Part shown: in pieces, positions 5,761 through 11,853 of the stretch | Numbering within the stretch: position 1 is the first letter of the stretch | How the letters are laid out: each line of letters opens with the position of its first letter | DNA from: JBOGJI01 sp050747865 | GTDB lineage: Bacteria > Acidobacteriota > Thermoanaerobaculia > Multivoradales > JAHEKO01 | Reading direction: 5' to 3' | DNA length: 20,531 nucleotides | Assembly (NCBI GenBank): GCA_050747865.1 | Contig: JBOGJI010000229.1 | Coordinates: 1-20,531, forward strand | Notes under the pieces: model-generated | What the model was told of the DNA's origin: nothing | What the model saw: the letters and a program-made list of their open reading frames with translations, nothing else | The model's database searches: none | Position numbers and translations under genes: made by a program

Positions 5761-7439
5761 GGCAGGAGCTCCTCCAGGTCTTCGGGGTGGCCGAGCACCC
5801 GTGCGGCGCCGGCGCTCAGCAGTGCCCGTTCACAGGCGACGCGGTCGGCCCCCGGCGGTACGACGCCGATCGGCACGACTCCGGCGCCGCGGGCCGCCGT
5901 CATGTCGTCCGGTGTGTCGCCGACCATCCAGGCCCGCTCGACACGCAGTGCCGCGAGGGCTTGCCGCACGGGCGCGGGATCGGGCTTGAGCGGGGCGTCC
6001 TCGCGGCAGACGAGGGCGGAGACGGCCGGGGCGAGGCCGCAGCGCTCGAGGAAGCGCAGCGCCTCGCGTCGGGGTCTTCCGGTGACCACGCCTAGCAGCA
6101 TGCGTCTCGCCCACTCCGTGAGGCGCTGCGGTGACACCCGTGGCCGCTCGTATCTCCACAGTCCCTGTTCGAGCAACCCCGTGAAGCGCTGCTCGGTCTC
6201 TTCCGCGGACACCTGAACGCCGCTCGCGGCGAGCAGCCGCCGCGTCACTTCGAGATCGTCGTTTGCGTGACCCGCGTTGCGTACCCGATCGACGTCCTCC
6301 AGGGTGGCAGTGACGCCCCGCTGCGCGGCGGTGGCGAGAATCGCCCGGTCGTAGCTCTCGCGCACGTCGGCGATCACGCCGTCGAGGTCGAGCAGCAGCG
6401 CCTGGGGTTCCAGCGCGGCGTCGAGCCCCGCGAGCAGGCGATGCTGCGCCTCGCCGCCGGGGCAGGTGAGGCGTACCGCCCCGGGACCGCTCGGGTCGTC
6501 GATCCGGCGCACGGCGATGCCCAGCCCCGCCAGCGCGTCGCCCAGCCAGGCGGCGCTGCGGCCGCGGGCGAGGACGAAACTCGCCTGCGACTCGGGCACT
6601 TCTAAGCCGGCGCCGCGCAGGCGGCACGCCAGCTCGCGCCGCTCCTCGCGGACGCGCGCCACCGCTGTCGCCACCGCGCTCTCGCCCTCGTGCAGCCAGG
6701 CGGCGGCCAGCGTCAACGAGAAAGCGGCGACGGAATAGGGCCCGCCGGCGGCGCGCAGGGACTCGATCCGTTCAGGAGATCCGAGGACGTACCCCACCCG
6801 CAAGCCAGCCAGCCCCCACGCCTTGGACAGAGTCCTGACGACGAGCGCCCCCGGAGAGGCCAGCAGCTCTGCGGTCGGGTCCTCGTCCGCGAACTCCACG
6901 TACGCCAGGTCGGCGACCAGGACGGCGGCGCAGTCCGCCCCCGCCAGGGCTCGCAGGGCGGCCGTCGGCACCGGCCGCCCGGTGGGGTTGACCGGGGAGG
7001 TGAGAAAGACGACGGCCGGTCGGCGTTCGGCAACGGCACGCCGGAGCGCCGACTGCGGAAACGGGCCGTCCCACCACTCGACGGCGTCGAGCGCCGCGCC
7101 CGCGAGGTCCACGTAGCGGGGCAACATGGCGAACGTCGGGACCGTGGTCAGTGCTCGGAGCCCGGGTCCAAGGAAGGCGCGGCAGATCCGGTCCAGGGCC
7201 TCGTCGGCGCCGGCGGTCACCAGCACGGACTCCGCCGGCACTCCGAAGCGGGCGGCGAGCGCCGACTCCAAGGTGGAGGCGTTCGGATAGCGAGACAGGA
7301 GATTGCCGTCCGCCGATCCCGCGAGACGGACGAGGAGGTCGTGCGGCGGCGCCGCGCCCTCGTTGCCGTCCAGCCACAGATCGATCGGCTGCGGCGGCCG
7401 GTTTCGGCGATACGGCTTGATCGATCCCCGATCGCTCAT
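5757..7439 (-). CDS. hisC: Histidinol-phosphate aminotransferase fused to a HAD-family phosphatase domain
   Basis: Residues 1-340 are a class I/II PLP aminotransferase of HisC type: DGNEGAAPP, RYPNAS, SPVNPTGRPVP, and the Schiff-base lysine Lys206 in RTLSKAWGLAGLRVGY. Residues about 345-560 are a HAD hydrolase: the nucleophile motif LLLDLDGVIADV (Asp351, Asp353), GVVTGRPRREALRFLERCGL, LKPDPAPV and MVGDTPDDM. Step 7 is the aminotransferase reaction. The HAD domain is inferred to be the histidinol-phosphate phosphatase (step 8), because every other pathway step is encoded in this operon and hisB lacks a phosphatase domain. Substrate specificity cannot be read directly. It overlaps hisG by ATGA upstream and hisB by ATGA downstream. 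Confidence 0.93.
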   Translation of the reverse strand: MSDRGSIKPYRRNRPPQPIDLWLDGNEGAAPPHDLLVRLAGSADGNLLSRYPNASTLESALAARFGVPAESVLVTAGADEALDRICRAFLGPGLRALTTVPTFAMLPRYVDLAGAALDAVEWWDGPFPQSALRRAVAERRPAVVFLTSPVNPTGRPVPTAALRALAGADCAAVLVADLAYVEFADEDPTAELLASPGALVVRTLSKAWGLAGLRVGYVLGSPERIESLRAAGGPYSVAAFSLTLAAAWLHEGESAVATAVARVREERRELACRLRGAGLEVPESQASFVLARGRSAAWLGDALAGLGIAVRRIDDPSGPGAVRLTCPGGEAQHRLLAGLDAALEPQALLLDLDGVIADVRESYDRAILATAAQRGVTATLEDVDRVRNAGHANDDLEVTRRLLAASGVQVSAEETEQRFTGLLEQGLWRYERPRVSPQRLTEWARRMLLGVVTGRPRREALRFLERCGLAPAVSALVCREDAPLKPDPAPVRQALAALRVERAWMVGDTPDDMTAARGAGVVPIGVVPPGADRVACERALLSAGAARVLGHPEDLEELLP

Positions 7440-8308
7440 GGCACGACCCCCTGTAGATTGACGACGACCAGATCCGTGCCGCCTCGGGCTTTCAGCTCGG
7501 CGATCAGCCGCGGCAGGCTGCTGCGGGGCACCGCCGCCTTGACGGCGTAGCCGGCACCGCCGTGCAGAAGCGCGACGGTCGGGTTGCGCATCGCCGGCAG
7601 CGCCTGCACCACCGCCTCCAGGCGCTCGCGCGGCACATTCACCTCCACCATCACGCGTTGCCGTGCCGCGAGGATCGCCGTGAAGACGAGCGTGAGCTGC
7701 TCGATCCGGTCGCGCCGCGCCGGGTCGGCCATCGCCTGCGGGCTGGCGTAGAGGCGGGTGGAGGAGAGCATCAGCTCTTCGGCGACGACCAGGCCGTGGG
7801 CTCGCAGCGTCGCCCCGGTGGCGGTCAGGTCGACCACCAGGTCGGCGTCCTCGGGCGGGAAGACCTCGGTGGCACCGAAGCTCTTGAGGAAGGTGCCGGC
7901 GAGCCCGCGCCGGGCGATCCAGGCGCGCGTCAGGCGCTCGTACTCCGACGCCACCACCAGGGGCCGCGCGGGCAGCCGCCCCCCTTCCAGCACCGCCGCC
8001 GGCGTCGCGGCCACCAGGCGCACGGGATCGAGGCCGGTGTCGAGCAGCTCCACCAGCTCCACGTCCAGCTCCTCGACCCAGTCCCGTCCGGCGAATCCGA
8101 GGTCCCGCGAGCCGGCCGCCAGCATCTCGACGATGTTCTGGGGCTTGAGCAGCTTGGCCTGCAGCGAAGGATCCGGCAGCCGCGGCCGGTAGTCCCGATC
8201 GGGCGCCGCGACGGGGAGGCCCGCGTCCTCGAGCAGGCGAAACACCTCCCGCTGCATCCGGCCCTTGGGCAGGGCCAGTTGAAGGGGTACAGGTCGGCAG
8301 TCGTTCAT
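7436..8308 (-). CDS. hisG: ATP phosphoribosyltransferase, long form with regulatory domain
   Basis: This 290-residue protein catalyses the first step, ATP plus PRPP to phosphoribosyl-ATP. The catalytic part shows LQLALPKGRMQREV, GSRDLGFAGRDWVEEL, and DADLVVDLTATGATLRAHGL (PRPP-binding loop). A C-terminal HisG regulatory domain follows (VMVEVNVPRERLEAVVQALP to the end), so it is the long, HisZ-independent form, normally feedback-inhibited by histidine. ATG at 8308 is preferred over an in-frame GTG at 8317 because AGGAG lies 8 bp before the ATG but directly abuts the GTG. It is the first structural gene of the operon, 127 bp after the hisL stop. Confidence 0.96.
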   Translation of the reverse strand: MNDCRPVPLQLALPKGRMQREVFRLLEDAGLPVAAPDRDYRPRLPDPSLQAKLLKPQNIVEMLAAGSRDLGFAGRDWVEELDVELVELLDTGLDPVRLVAATPAAVLEGGRLPARPLVVASEYERLTRAWIARRGLAGTFLKSFGATEVFPPEDADLVVDLTATGATLRAHGLVVAEELMLSSTRLYASPQAMADPARRDRIEQLTLVFTAILAARQRVMVEVNVPRERLEAVVQALPAMRNPTVALLHGGAGYAVKAAVPRSSLPRLIAELKARGGTDLVVVNLQGVVP

Positions 8309-8309
8309 C

Positions 8310-8330
8310 ACCGGCACTCCTGGTGCCGGT
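8310..8330 (-). promoter_or_regulatory. Hairpin carrying the hisG ribosome binding site
   Basis: ACCGGCAC and GTGCCGGT form a perfect 8-bp stem around CAGGA, ending one base before the hisG ATG. The AGGAG ribosome-binding sequence sits in the loop and the first stem base. The ribosome must therefore bind within or melt this stem. It could tune hisG translation; no alternative pairing partner was identified. Confidence 0.5.
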
Positions 8331-8379
8331 CCTGCGAGGCCGCCGTCTGAATCGGTTGAAGTGGGGTCCGAAAGCTACG

Positions 8380-8404
8380 ACGCCGGCCTCGGAAGGGCCG
8401 GCGT
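8380..8404 (-). terminator. his operon attenuator hairpin
   Basis: On the minus strand ACGCCGGCC (8404-8396) pairs perfectly with GGCCGGCGT (8388-8380) around a 7-nt loop, followed by only a weak U-tract (GTAGCTTTCG). It lies between the histidine-rich leader peptide and hisG. Its 5' arm (CCGGCCC, 8401-8395) can instead pair with GGGCCGG (8446-8440) inside the leader coding region. This gives a classic terminator/antiterminator choice driven by ribosome position. Weak U-tracts are common in GC-rich genomes, so termination strength is uncertain. Confidence 0.65.
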
Positions 8405-8435
8405 GTCGAGAGCGCTTACTGCAATTGCACCACCG

Positions 8436-8495
8436 TCATCCGGCCCCGCTGGGGATACCGTGATGATGCAGATGGTGGCGCAGCGCAGCGCTCAT
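8436..8495 (-). CDS. hisL: his operon leader peptide with clustered His codons
   Basis: The 19-codon frame reads MSAALRHHLHHHGIPSGAG and then TGA. Five of codons 7-12 are histidine. This is the hallmark of his attenuation: low charged tRNA-His stalls the ribosome here, and full charging lets it reach the stop. GCGCCACC (8481-8474, the first His codons) can pair with GGTGGTGC just after the stop (8434-8427), giving a protector stem. No Shine-Dalgarno precedes the ATG. The predicted transcription start is only about 3 nt upstream, so translation is probably leaderless. It is too short for normal gene calling, but location, codon content and downstream hairpins agree. Confidence 0.88.
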   Translation of the reverse strand: MSAALRHHLHHHGIPSGAG

Positions 8496-8504
8496 GAGGC
8501 GCGC

Positions 8505-8533
8505 ATTGTTTCTGCACGCGGGCAATCTGTCAA
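8505..8533 (-). promoter_or_regulatory. his operon promoter
   Basis: On the minus strand a perfect TTGACA (8533-8528) is followed after 17 bp by AACAAT (8510-8505, four of six consensus bases). Transcription would start near 8498, about 3 nt before the hisL ATG. It lies between the tyrA stop and hisL with no obvious terminator after tyrA, so some read-through from the aromatic operon is possible. Confidence 0.75.
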
Positions 8534-8573
8534 CTCCTCGCATGTGGGGAGGGGCGCAGGGGGCTGCCGGCGT

Positions 8574-9653
8574 TCACCCGATGTCTCGCCGGCAGTGTTT
8601 CATCCAGGCAATGAACCGGCGCTCGTTTCCCTCTCCGATCAGTGACCTCAGCGTCTCGGCGGCCTCGGCGAGAGCGGCGAGGGCCTGGCCGCCGTGCGGG
8701 TTGAGGTGTTGGATCTCGAAGTAGAGATGAGGGTTCTCGGTCAGCACCCGGCGCGCCACCGAGAGCTGTGCGTCGAACGTGGGGCTCGCCAGGCGATCGA
8801 GGTCAGCGACGGGGACGCCCGAGGCGCGCAACGCTCGCGCGAAGACGAGGTTGAGGGCGTGGGAGAGGCCGAGGACCCAGGCCATGAGGCGGTCGTGCTC
8901 TTCGAGGGTCATCTCGACCAGCGTGGCCATCGTCGAGGCGAACAGCGCGCGGGCCGCCCCGGTGGCGCGCGGCCGGCCGAGGTCGATGAGCGCCACATGC
9001 CGGCCGGACAGCAGGTCGGTGTCAGGCCCGAAGAGGGGATGGATCGAGGCCACGTCGACACCGCGTCCGGCCAAGCGGGTCAGGGGGTCGGCGAGCGGTG
9101 CCTTGACCGAGCCCAGCTCCAGGACGACGCCCGCGGGCGGCCGCTCGGCCAGCTCTTCCAGGATCTCGCGGCTCGCCCGCAGGGGGGCGGCCACGACGGT
9201 GAGGTCGTGGCTCGTCGGGGCATCGCGCCAGTCCTGCCAGTGGGCGGCTCCGGGGAGAGGCCCCGCGGGGTCCGCGACTCTCACTCGATATCCCTGTGCG
9301 GCGAGGAAGCGGACGAACCACGCCCCCATCCGGCCGGCGCCGCCGATGACCAGGGCAGTGCGCCCCTCGCCGCGGCTCGCCGAGGCGACCCGGTGGCGCT
9401 CCTGCACGGTCAACGAAGACCGAATGAGCCGGGCGAGGATCTCCCGCGCCAGCGTCGCGTCGAGCCCCACCTCTTCGGCGATCGCCAGACCACGCTCGAG
9501 CACCTGGCGCTCGCGCGCGAAGTCCCGGATCGGCAGGCCGTCAAGCGCCTTCACCTCTTCGATCCGGCGGGCGATCCGCTGGCGCTCCGCCACCCGCCGC
9601 AGGATGTCGTCGTCGAGCGTCTCCAGCTCGCGTCGCAGCGCTTCGATGCTCAT
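8574..9653 (-). CDS. tyrA: Chorismate mutase / prephenate dehydrogenase (T-protein type)
   Basis: This 359-residue bifunctional enzyme leads to tyrosine. Residues 1-90 are an AroQ-type chorismate mutase (LRRELETLDDDILRRVAERQRIARRI, then RDFARERQVLERGL). From about 98 there is a prephenate dehydrogenase with the dinucleotide site ALVIGGAGRMGAWF, followed by VVLELGSVKAPL, SIHPLFGPD and EEHDRLMAWVLGLSHALN. This is the domain order and near the length of enterobacterial TyrA. ATG at 9653 overlaps the stop of the upstream DAHP synthase remnant (ATGA), so it is coupled to it and governed by the Trp/Tyr-codon leader at 10201-10290. Confidence 0.95.
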   Translation of the reverse strand: MSIEALRRELETLDDDILRRVAERQRIARRIEEVKALDGLPIRDFARERQVLERGLAIAEEVGLDATLAREILARLIRSSLTVQERHRVASASRGEGRTALVIGGAGRMGAWFVRFLAAQGYRVRVADPAGPLPGAAHWQDWRDAPTSHDLTVVAAPLRASREILEELAERPPAGVVLELGSVKAPLADPLTRLAGRGVDVASIHPLFGPDTDLLSGRHVALIDLGRPRATGAARALFASTMATLVEMTLEEHDRLMAWVLGLSHALNLVFARALRASGVPVADLDRLASPTFDAQLSVARRVLTENPHLYFEIQHLNPHGGQALAALAEAAETLRSLIGEGNERRFIAWMKHCRRDIG

Positions 9654-10096
9654 GAGTGCGAGGGTACTCGACGGGTTTGGCGTCGCGTTTGGGGGAGAAG
9701 TGGCGCTGCCAGGCGGCGAGTCAGGTCGGCGAAGTCGTCGAACGTGAGTGCCTGCGGACCGTCGCTCAGGGCGCGCTCGGGTGCGGGGTGGATCTCGACC
9801 ATCAGGCCGCTGGCCCGACCCGCCTCGGCCAGCAGCCTTATGCCGGGAAGGCCCAGCCCTTGAAAGCTATAGGGGGAGGTGCGCGGCTTGAAGCACCCGC
9901 CGCGCAGGAGATGCCCTCCGCGTTTCGCTACCTCCTGGGCGCAAGCCAGGATCTGATCCTGCGATTCGACGGAGCAGGGTCCGGCGATGATCACCGGATT
10001 CCCGTCCCCGATAGGGACGCTCCCCACTCGCACCACGGTCTTCCTCTCGCGGGTCTCGCGGCTGACCAGCAGTCGCTCGGGCGCGATCTCGTTCAT
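9650..10096 (-). pseudogene. Internally deleted DAHP synthase (3-deoxy-7-phosphoheptulonate synthase) remnant
   Basis: The 148-residue frame begins like a Bacillus/Thermotoga-type DAHP synthase: VVRVGSVPIGDGNPVIIAGPCSVES, GGHLLRGGCFKPRTSPYSFQGLGLPGIRLLAEA. It then jumps straight to the extreme C-terminus, SGLMVEIHPAPERALSDGPQALTFDDFADL. The middle of the barrel is missing, including the usual IGARNMQN, LKRG, CERGIRTF and DPSH segments that form the active site. About 150-180 residues are absent in frame, and the join falls at a GLxxE-like motif present on both sides. It cannot be catalytically normal. It may be a true deletion, a gene kept for translational coupling to tyrA, or an assembly collapse. 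ATG 10096 is preferred over GTG 10102 because GGAGG lies 8 bp upstream of the ATG. Confidence 0.8.
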
Positions 10097-10129
10097 CTCC
10101 ACGACCTCCGGACGCTTGCGTCACAAACG

Positions 10130-10163
10130 CGAAACGCCGGCCCGTCTAAGGGCCGGCGTTTCG
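10130..10163 (-). terminator. Attenuator hairpin of the aromatic operon
   Basis: CGAAACGCCGGCCC (minus strand 10163-10150) pairs perfectly over 14 bp with GGGCCGGCGTTTCG around a 6-nt loop, then CGTTTGTG. It lies between the Trp/Tyr leader peptide and the DAHP synthase start. Its 5' arm CGCCGGCC (10158-10151) can alternatively pair with GGCCGGCG at 10229-10222 within the leader reading frame, giving an antiterminator. The U-tract is short and interrupted. Confidence 0.75.
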
Positions 10164-10200
10164 ATCTGTGAGGCTTTCTGTGTGGTTTTCTAGGTTCGCA

Positions 10201-10290
10201 TCAGCTCAGACAGCCCACCTCCGCCGGCCATTTTGGGCTGGCATAGTAGAGGTAGCCCCACCAGGACCGGATGTCCGAGCTACGTCGCAT
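10201..10290 (-). CDS. Aromatic-amino-acid leader peptide with clustered Trp and Tyr codons
   Basis: This 29-codon frame (ATG at 10290, TGA at 10203-10201) contains the run SWWGYLYYASPKW: Trp at codons 10, 11 and 21, Tyr at 13, 15 and 16. It follows a strong promoter and precedes a terminator hairpin and the DAHP synthase/tyrA genes, so it has the composition and position of an attenuation leader sensing Trp and Tyr. Stalling at codons 10-16 would leave GGCCGGCG (codons 21-23) free to disarm the terminator. Without stalling, ACCTC (10253-10249) can pair with GAGGT (10221-10217), or CAGCCCA with TGGGCTG, to mask it. The predicted start site is within 0-2 nt of the ATG and there is no ribosome-binding sequence, implying leaderless translation. 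Confidence 0.87.
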   Translation of the reverse strand: MRRSSDIRSWWGYLYYASPKWPAEVGCLS

Positions 10291-10298
10291 GGTACGGG

Positions 10299-10327
10299 AA
10301 CTTATGTGTACCGCTGTCGGTTGTCAA
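10299..10327 (-). promoter_or_regulatory. Promoter of the aromatic operon
   Basis: On the minus strand TTGACA (10327-10322) and TAAGTT (10304-10299) are separated by 17 bp. Only 8 nt separate the -10 box from the leader ATG at 10290. It is back-to-back with the met operon promoter, the two -35 boxes being 42 bp apart. Confidence 0.8.
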
Positions 10328-10369
10328 GCCAAGGCGGGCTACGAGTTCCACCCACCGCGCGGACGGGTC

Positions 10370-10397
10370 TTGACATCCGTCGGGCCTCGGGTATTCT
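10370..10397 (+). promoter_or_regulatory. Promoter of the methionine/threonine operon
   Basis: TTGACA (10370-10375) is followed after 16 bp by TATTCT (10392-10397). Transcription would begin about 10404, just before the riboswitch P1 helix at 10411. Confidence 0.8.
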
Positions 10398-10407
10398 TCG
10401 GCCTGCA

Positions 10408-10505
10408 TCAGGAGCGGTCCGGGGGGAGTCCCCGGGCCCGGCAACCTGGGACGGACACCCAAGGTGCCTCCCGCTCCGGCTCGGCGGTCGAGCTCGTCTC
10501 GGCCG
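10408..10505 (+). ncRNA. SAM riboswitch, SAM-I clan (SAM-IV-like or SAM-I/IV-variant layout)
   Basis: The core signatures of the SAM-I clan are present: GGCAACC (10440-10446) and CAAGGTGC (10460-10467). P1 is GGAGCGG (10411-10417) with CCGCTCC (10471-10477). P2 begins with CCGGGG/CCCCGG (10419-10435). P3 is CCTGGG (10445-10450) with CCCAAGG (10458-10464). The strand after P3 runs directly back into P1, so there is no P4 helix as in classical SAM-I. A GC-rich stem-like region follows P1 (about 10475-10507), as in SAM-IV. Binding SAM should stabilise P1. The downstream genes make homoserine and convert it to homocysteine, which fits. The exact Rfam class is uncertain. Confidence 0.88.
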
Positions 10506-10563
10506 GGTAGAAGTCGGATCGGAGATGTGGCCACGAATCGTGGCAACGAAGTGTCCGCGGCGA

Positions 10564-10601
10564 AGACCCGCTCTTCTGGTGCATCGGAGAGCGGGTCTTT
10601 T
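10564..10601 (+). terminator. Rho-independent terminator controlled by the SAM riboswitch
   Basis: AGACCCGCTCT (10564-10574) pairs perfectly with AGAGCGGGTCT (10588-10598), followed by a T-run (10598-10601). It sits 50 bp before the first met gene, so it must be bypassed for expression. Its 5' arm CCGCTC (10568-10573) is nearly identical to the 3' strand of P1 and can pair with the P1 5' strand GGAGCGG. Formation of P1 with SAM bound would free the terminator. Confidence 0.9.
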
Positions 10602-10650
10602 GCATTCGGGCGGCGGGTGTCCTTCCTCACAGATCAGGAGGAGACACCGC

Positions 10651-11853
10651 ATGCCGCAGCCGACCGAATCCGAAGCCCCCAGTACCCACGACCTCGCCAC
10701 GTTGGCGATCCACGGCGGGCTGGCGCCGGATCCCGCGACCGGGGCCATCTTGACCCCGATCTACCAGTCCACCACCTTCGTGCAGGAGAGCGTGGGCCGG
10801 CACAAGGGCTATACCTACTCACGTACCGCCAACCCGACGGTCGCCGCTCTCGAGCGCAACCTGGGAGAGCTGGAGGGCGCCCTGCCGGCGGTCTGCTTCG
10901 CCAGCGGCATGGCGGCGCTCACCACGCTCTTCGTGGCGACGCTCGACGCCGGGTCCCACGTGGTGGTCGGCGAGGTGGTCTACGGCGGCGTGGTGCGGCT
11001 GCTCGAGCAGGTGCTGTCGCGGTTCGGCGTCACCGCGAGCTTCGTCGACAGCGCCGACGCCCGGGCCCTGGAAGAGGCCATCACGCCGCGCACCCGGCTG
11101 CTGCTCGTCGAGTCGCCGGGCAACCCGACGCTGCGCCTCACCGACCTCGCGGCGGCGGCGGCGATCGCCCGGCGCGCGGGGGTGCCGCTGGCCGTCGACA
11201 ACACGCTGCTCACTCCCGCGCTGCAGCGGCCGCTGGAGCTCGGAGCCGACATCGTCGTCTATTCGACGACCAAATACATCGAGGGGCACAACGCCACGGT
11301 CGGCGGAGCGCTGCTGACGTGCGACGCGGAGCTCCGCGAGCGGTTCCGTTTCCACCAGAACGCCCTGGGCTGCGGGCAGTCTCCGTTCGAGGCCTGGCTC
11401 ACTCTGCGGGGCTTGAAGACCCTGCCGCTGCGCATGCGGCGGCACTCGGAGAACGCCCTGGAGATCGCCCGCTTCCTCGCCGCGCATCCGGCCGTCGAGC
11501 GGGTCCTCTATCCGGGCCTCGACGACTTCCCGCAGGCGGAGCTGGCGCGGCGCCAGCAGGCGACCGGCGGCGGCATGGTGGCCTTCGAGCCACGGGGAGG
11601 CGGGGCCGCCGCGGAGCGCTTCCTCGCCGCGCTCACCGTCTGGTCGCTGGCGGAGAACCTGGGCGCCGCCGAGAGCCTGGCTACTCACCCGGAGACCATG
11701 ACCCACAGCGATGTTCCCGAGGCCGATCGCCGGCGCATCGGAGTCACCGGCGGGCTCATCCGCCTGTCGGTCGGACTGGAGGAGCCGGCGGACCTGATCG
11801 CCGACCTCGACCAGGCGCTGGCTCGCGTTGCGCCCGTGGAGGCCGCCCGGTGA
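10651..11853 (+). CDS. metB: Cystathionine gamma-synthase-like trans-sulfuration enzyme
   Basis: This 400-residue Cys/Met-metabolism PLP enzyme shows AIHGGLAPDPATGAILTPIY, YTYSRTANPT, ASGMAAL, VESPGNPTLRLTDL, AVDNTLLTPALQRPLELGAD and the PLP lysine Lys208 in YSTTKYIEGH. The end, THPETMTHSDVPEADRR and GLIRLSVGLEEP, is typical of gamma-synthase/gamma-lyase members. As the first gene after a SAM riboswitch and beside homoserine-forming genes, it is inferred to join an acylated homoserine with cysteine to give cystathionine. Methionine gamma-lyase or direct sulfhydrylation cannot be excluded from sequence. No homoserine acyltransferase gene is visible in the window. ATG at 10651 has AGGAGGA 7 bp upstream. 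Confidence 0.9.
   Translation: MPQPTESEAPSTHDLATLAIHGGLAPDPATGAILTPIYQSTTFVQESVGRHKGYTYSRTANPTVAALERNLGELEGALPAVCFASGMAALTTLFVATLDAGSHVVVGEVVYGGVVRLLEQVLSRFGVTASFVDSADARALEEAITPRTRLLLVESPGNPTLRLTDLAAAAAIARRAGVPLAVDNTLLTPALQRPLELGADIVVYSTTKYIEGHNATVGGALLTCDAELRERFRFHQNALGCGQSPFEAWLTLRGLKTLPLRMRRHSENALEIARFLAAHPAVERVLYPGLDDFPQAELARRQQATGGGMVAFEPRGGGAAAERFLAALTVWSLAENLGAAESLATHPETMTHSDVPEADRRRIGVTGGLIRLSVGLEEPADLIADLDQALARVAPVEAAR

Noticed and set aside
10130..10163. Perfect 14-bp palindrome read as a bidirectional terminator or a copy of the coding palindrome family
   Set aside because: There is no gene ending from the left on the plus strand, and the core is CGCCGGCC rather than CGGCCGGC. Its place between leader peptide and structural gene fits an attenuator better.
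10530..10544. Palindrome GCCACGAATCGTGGC in the met leader as a repressor operator
   Set aside because: It lies inside the riboswitch expression platform and may simply be a small RNA stem. There is no second copy or known operator match.
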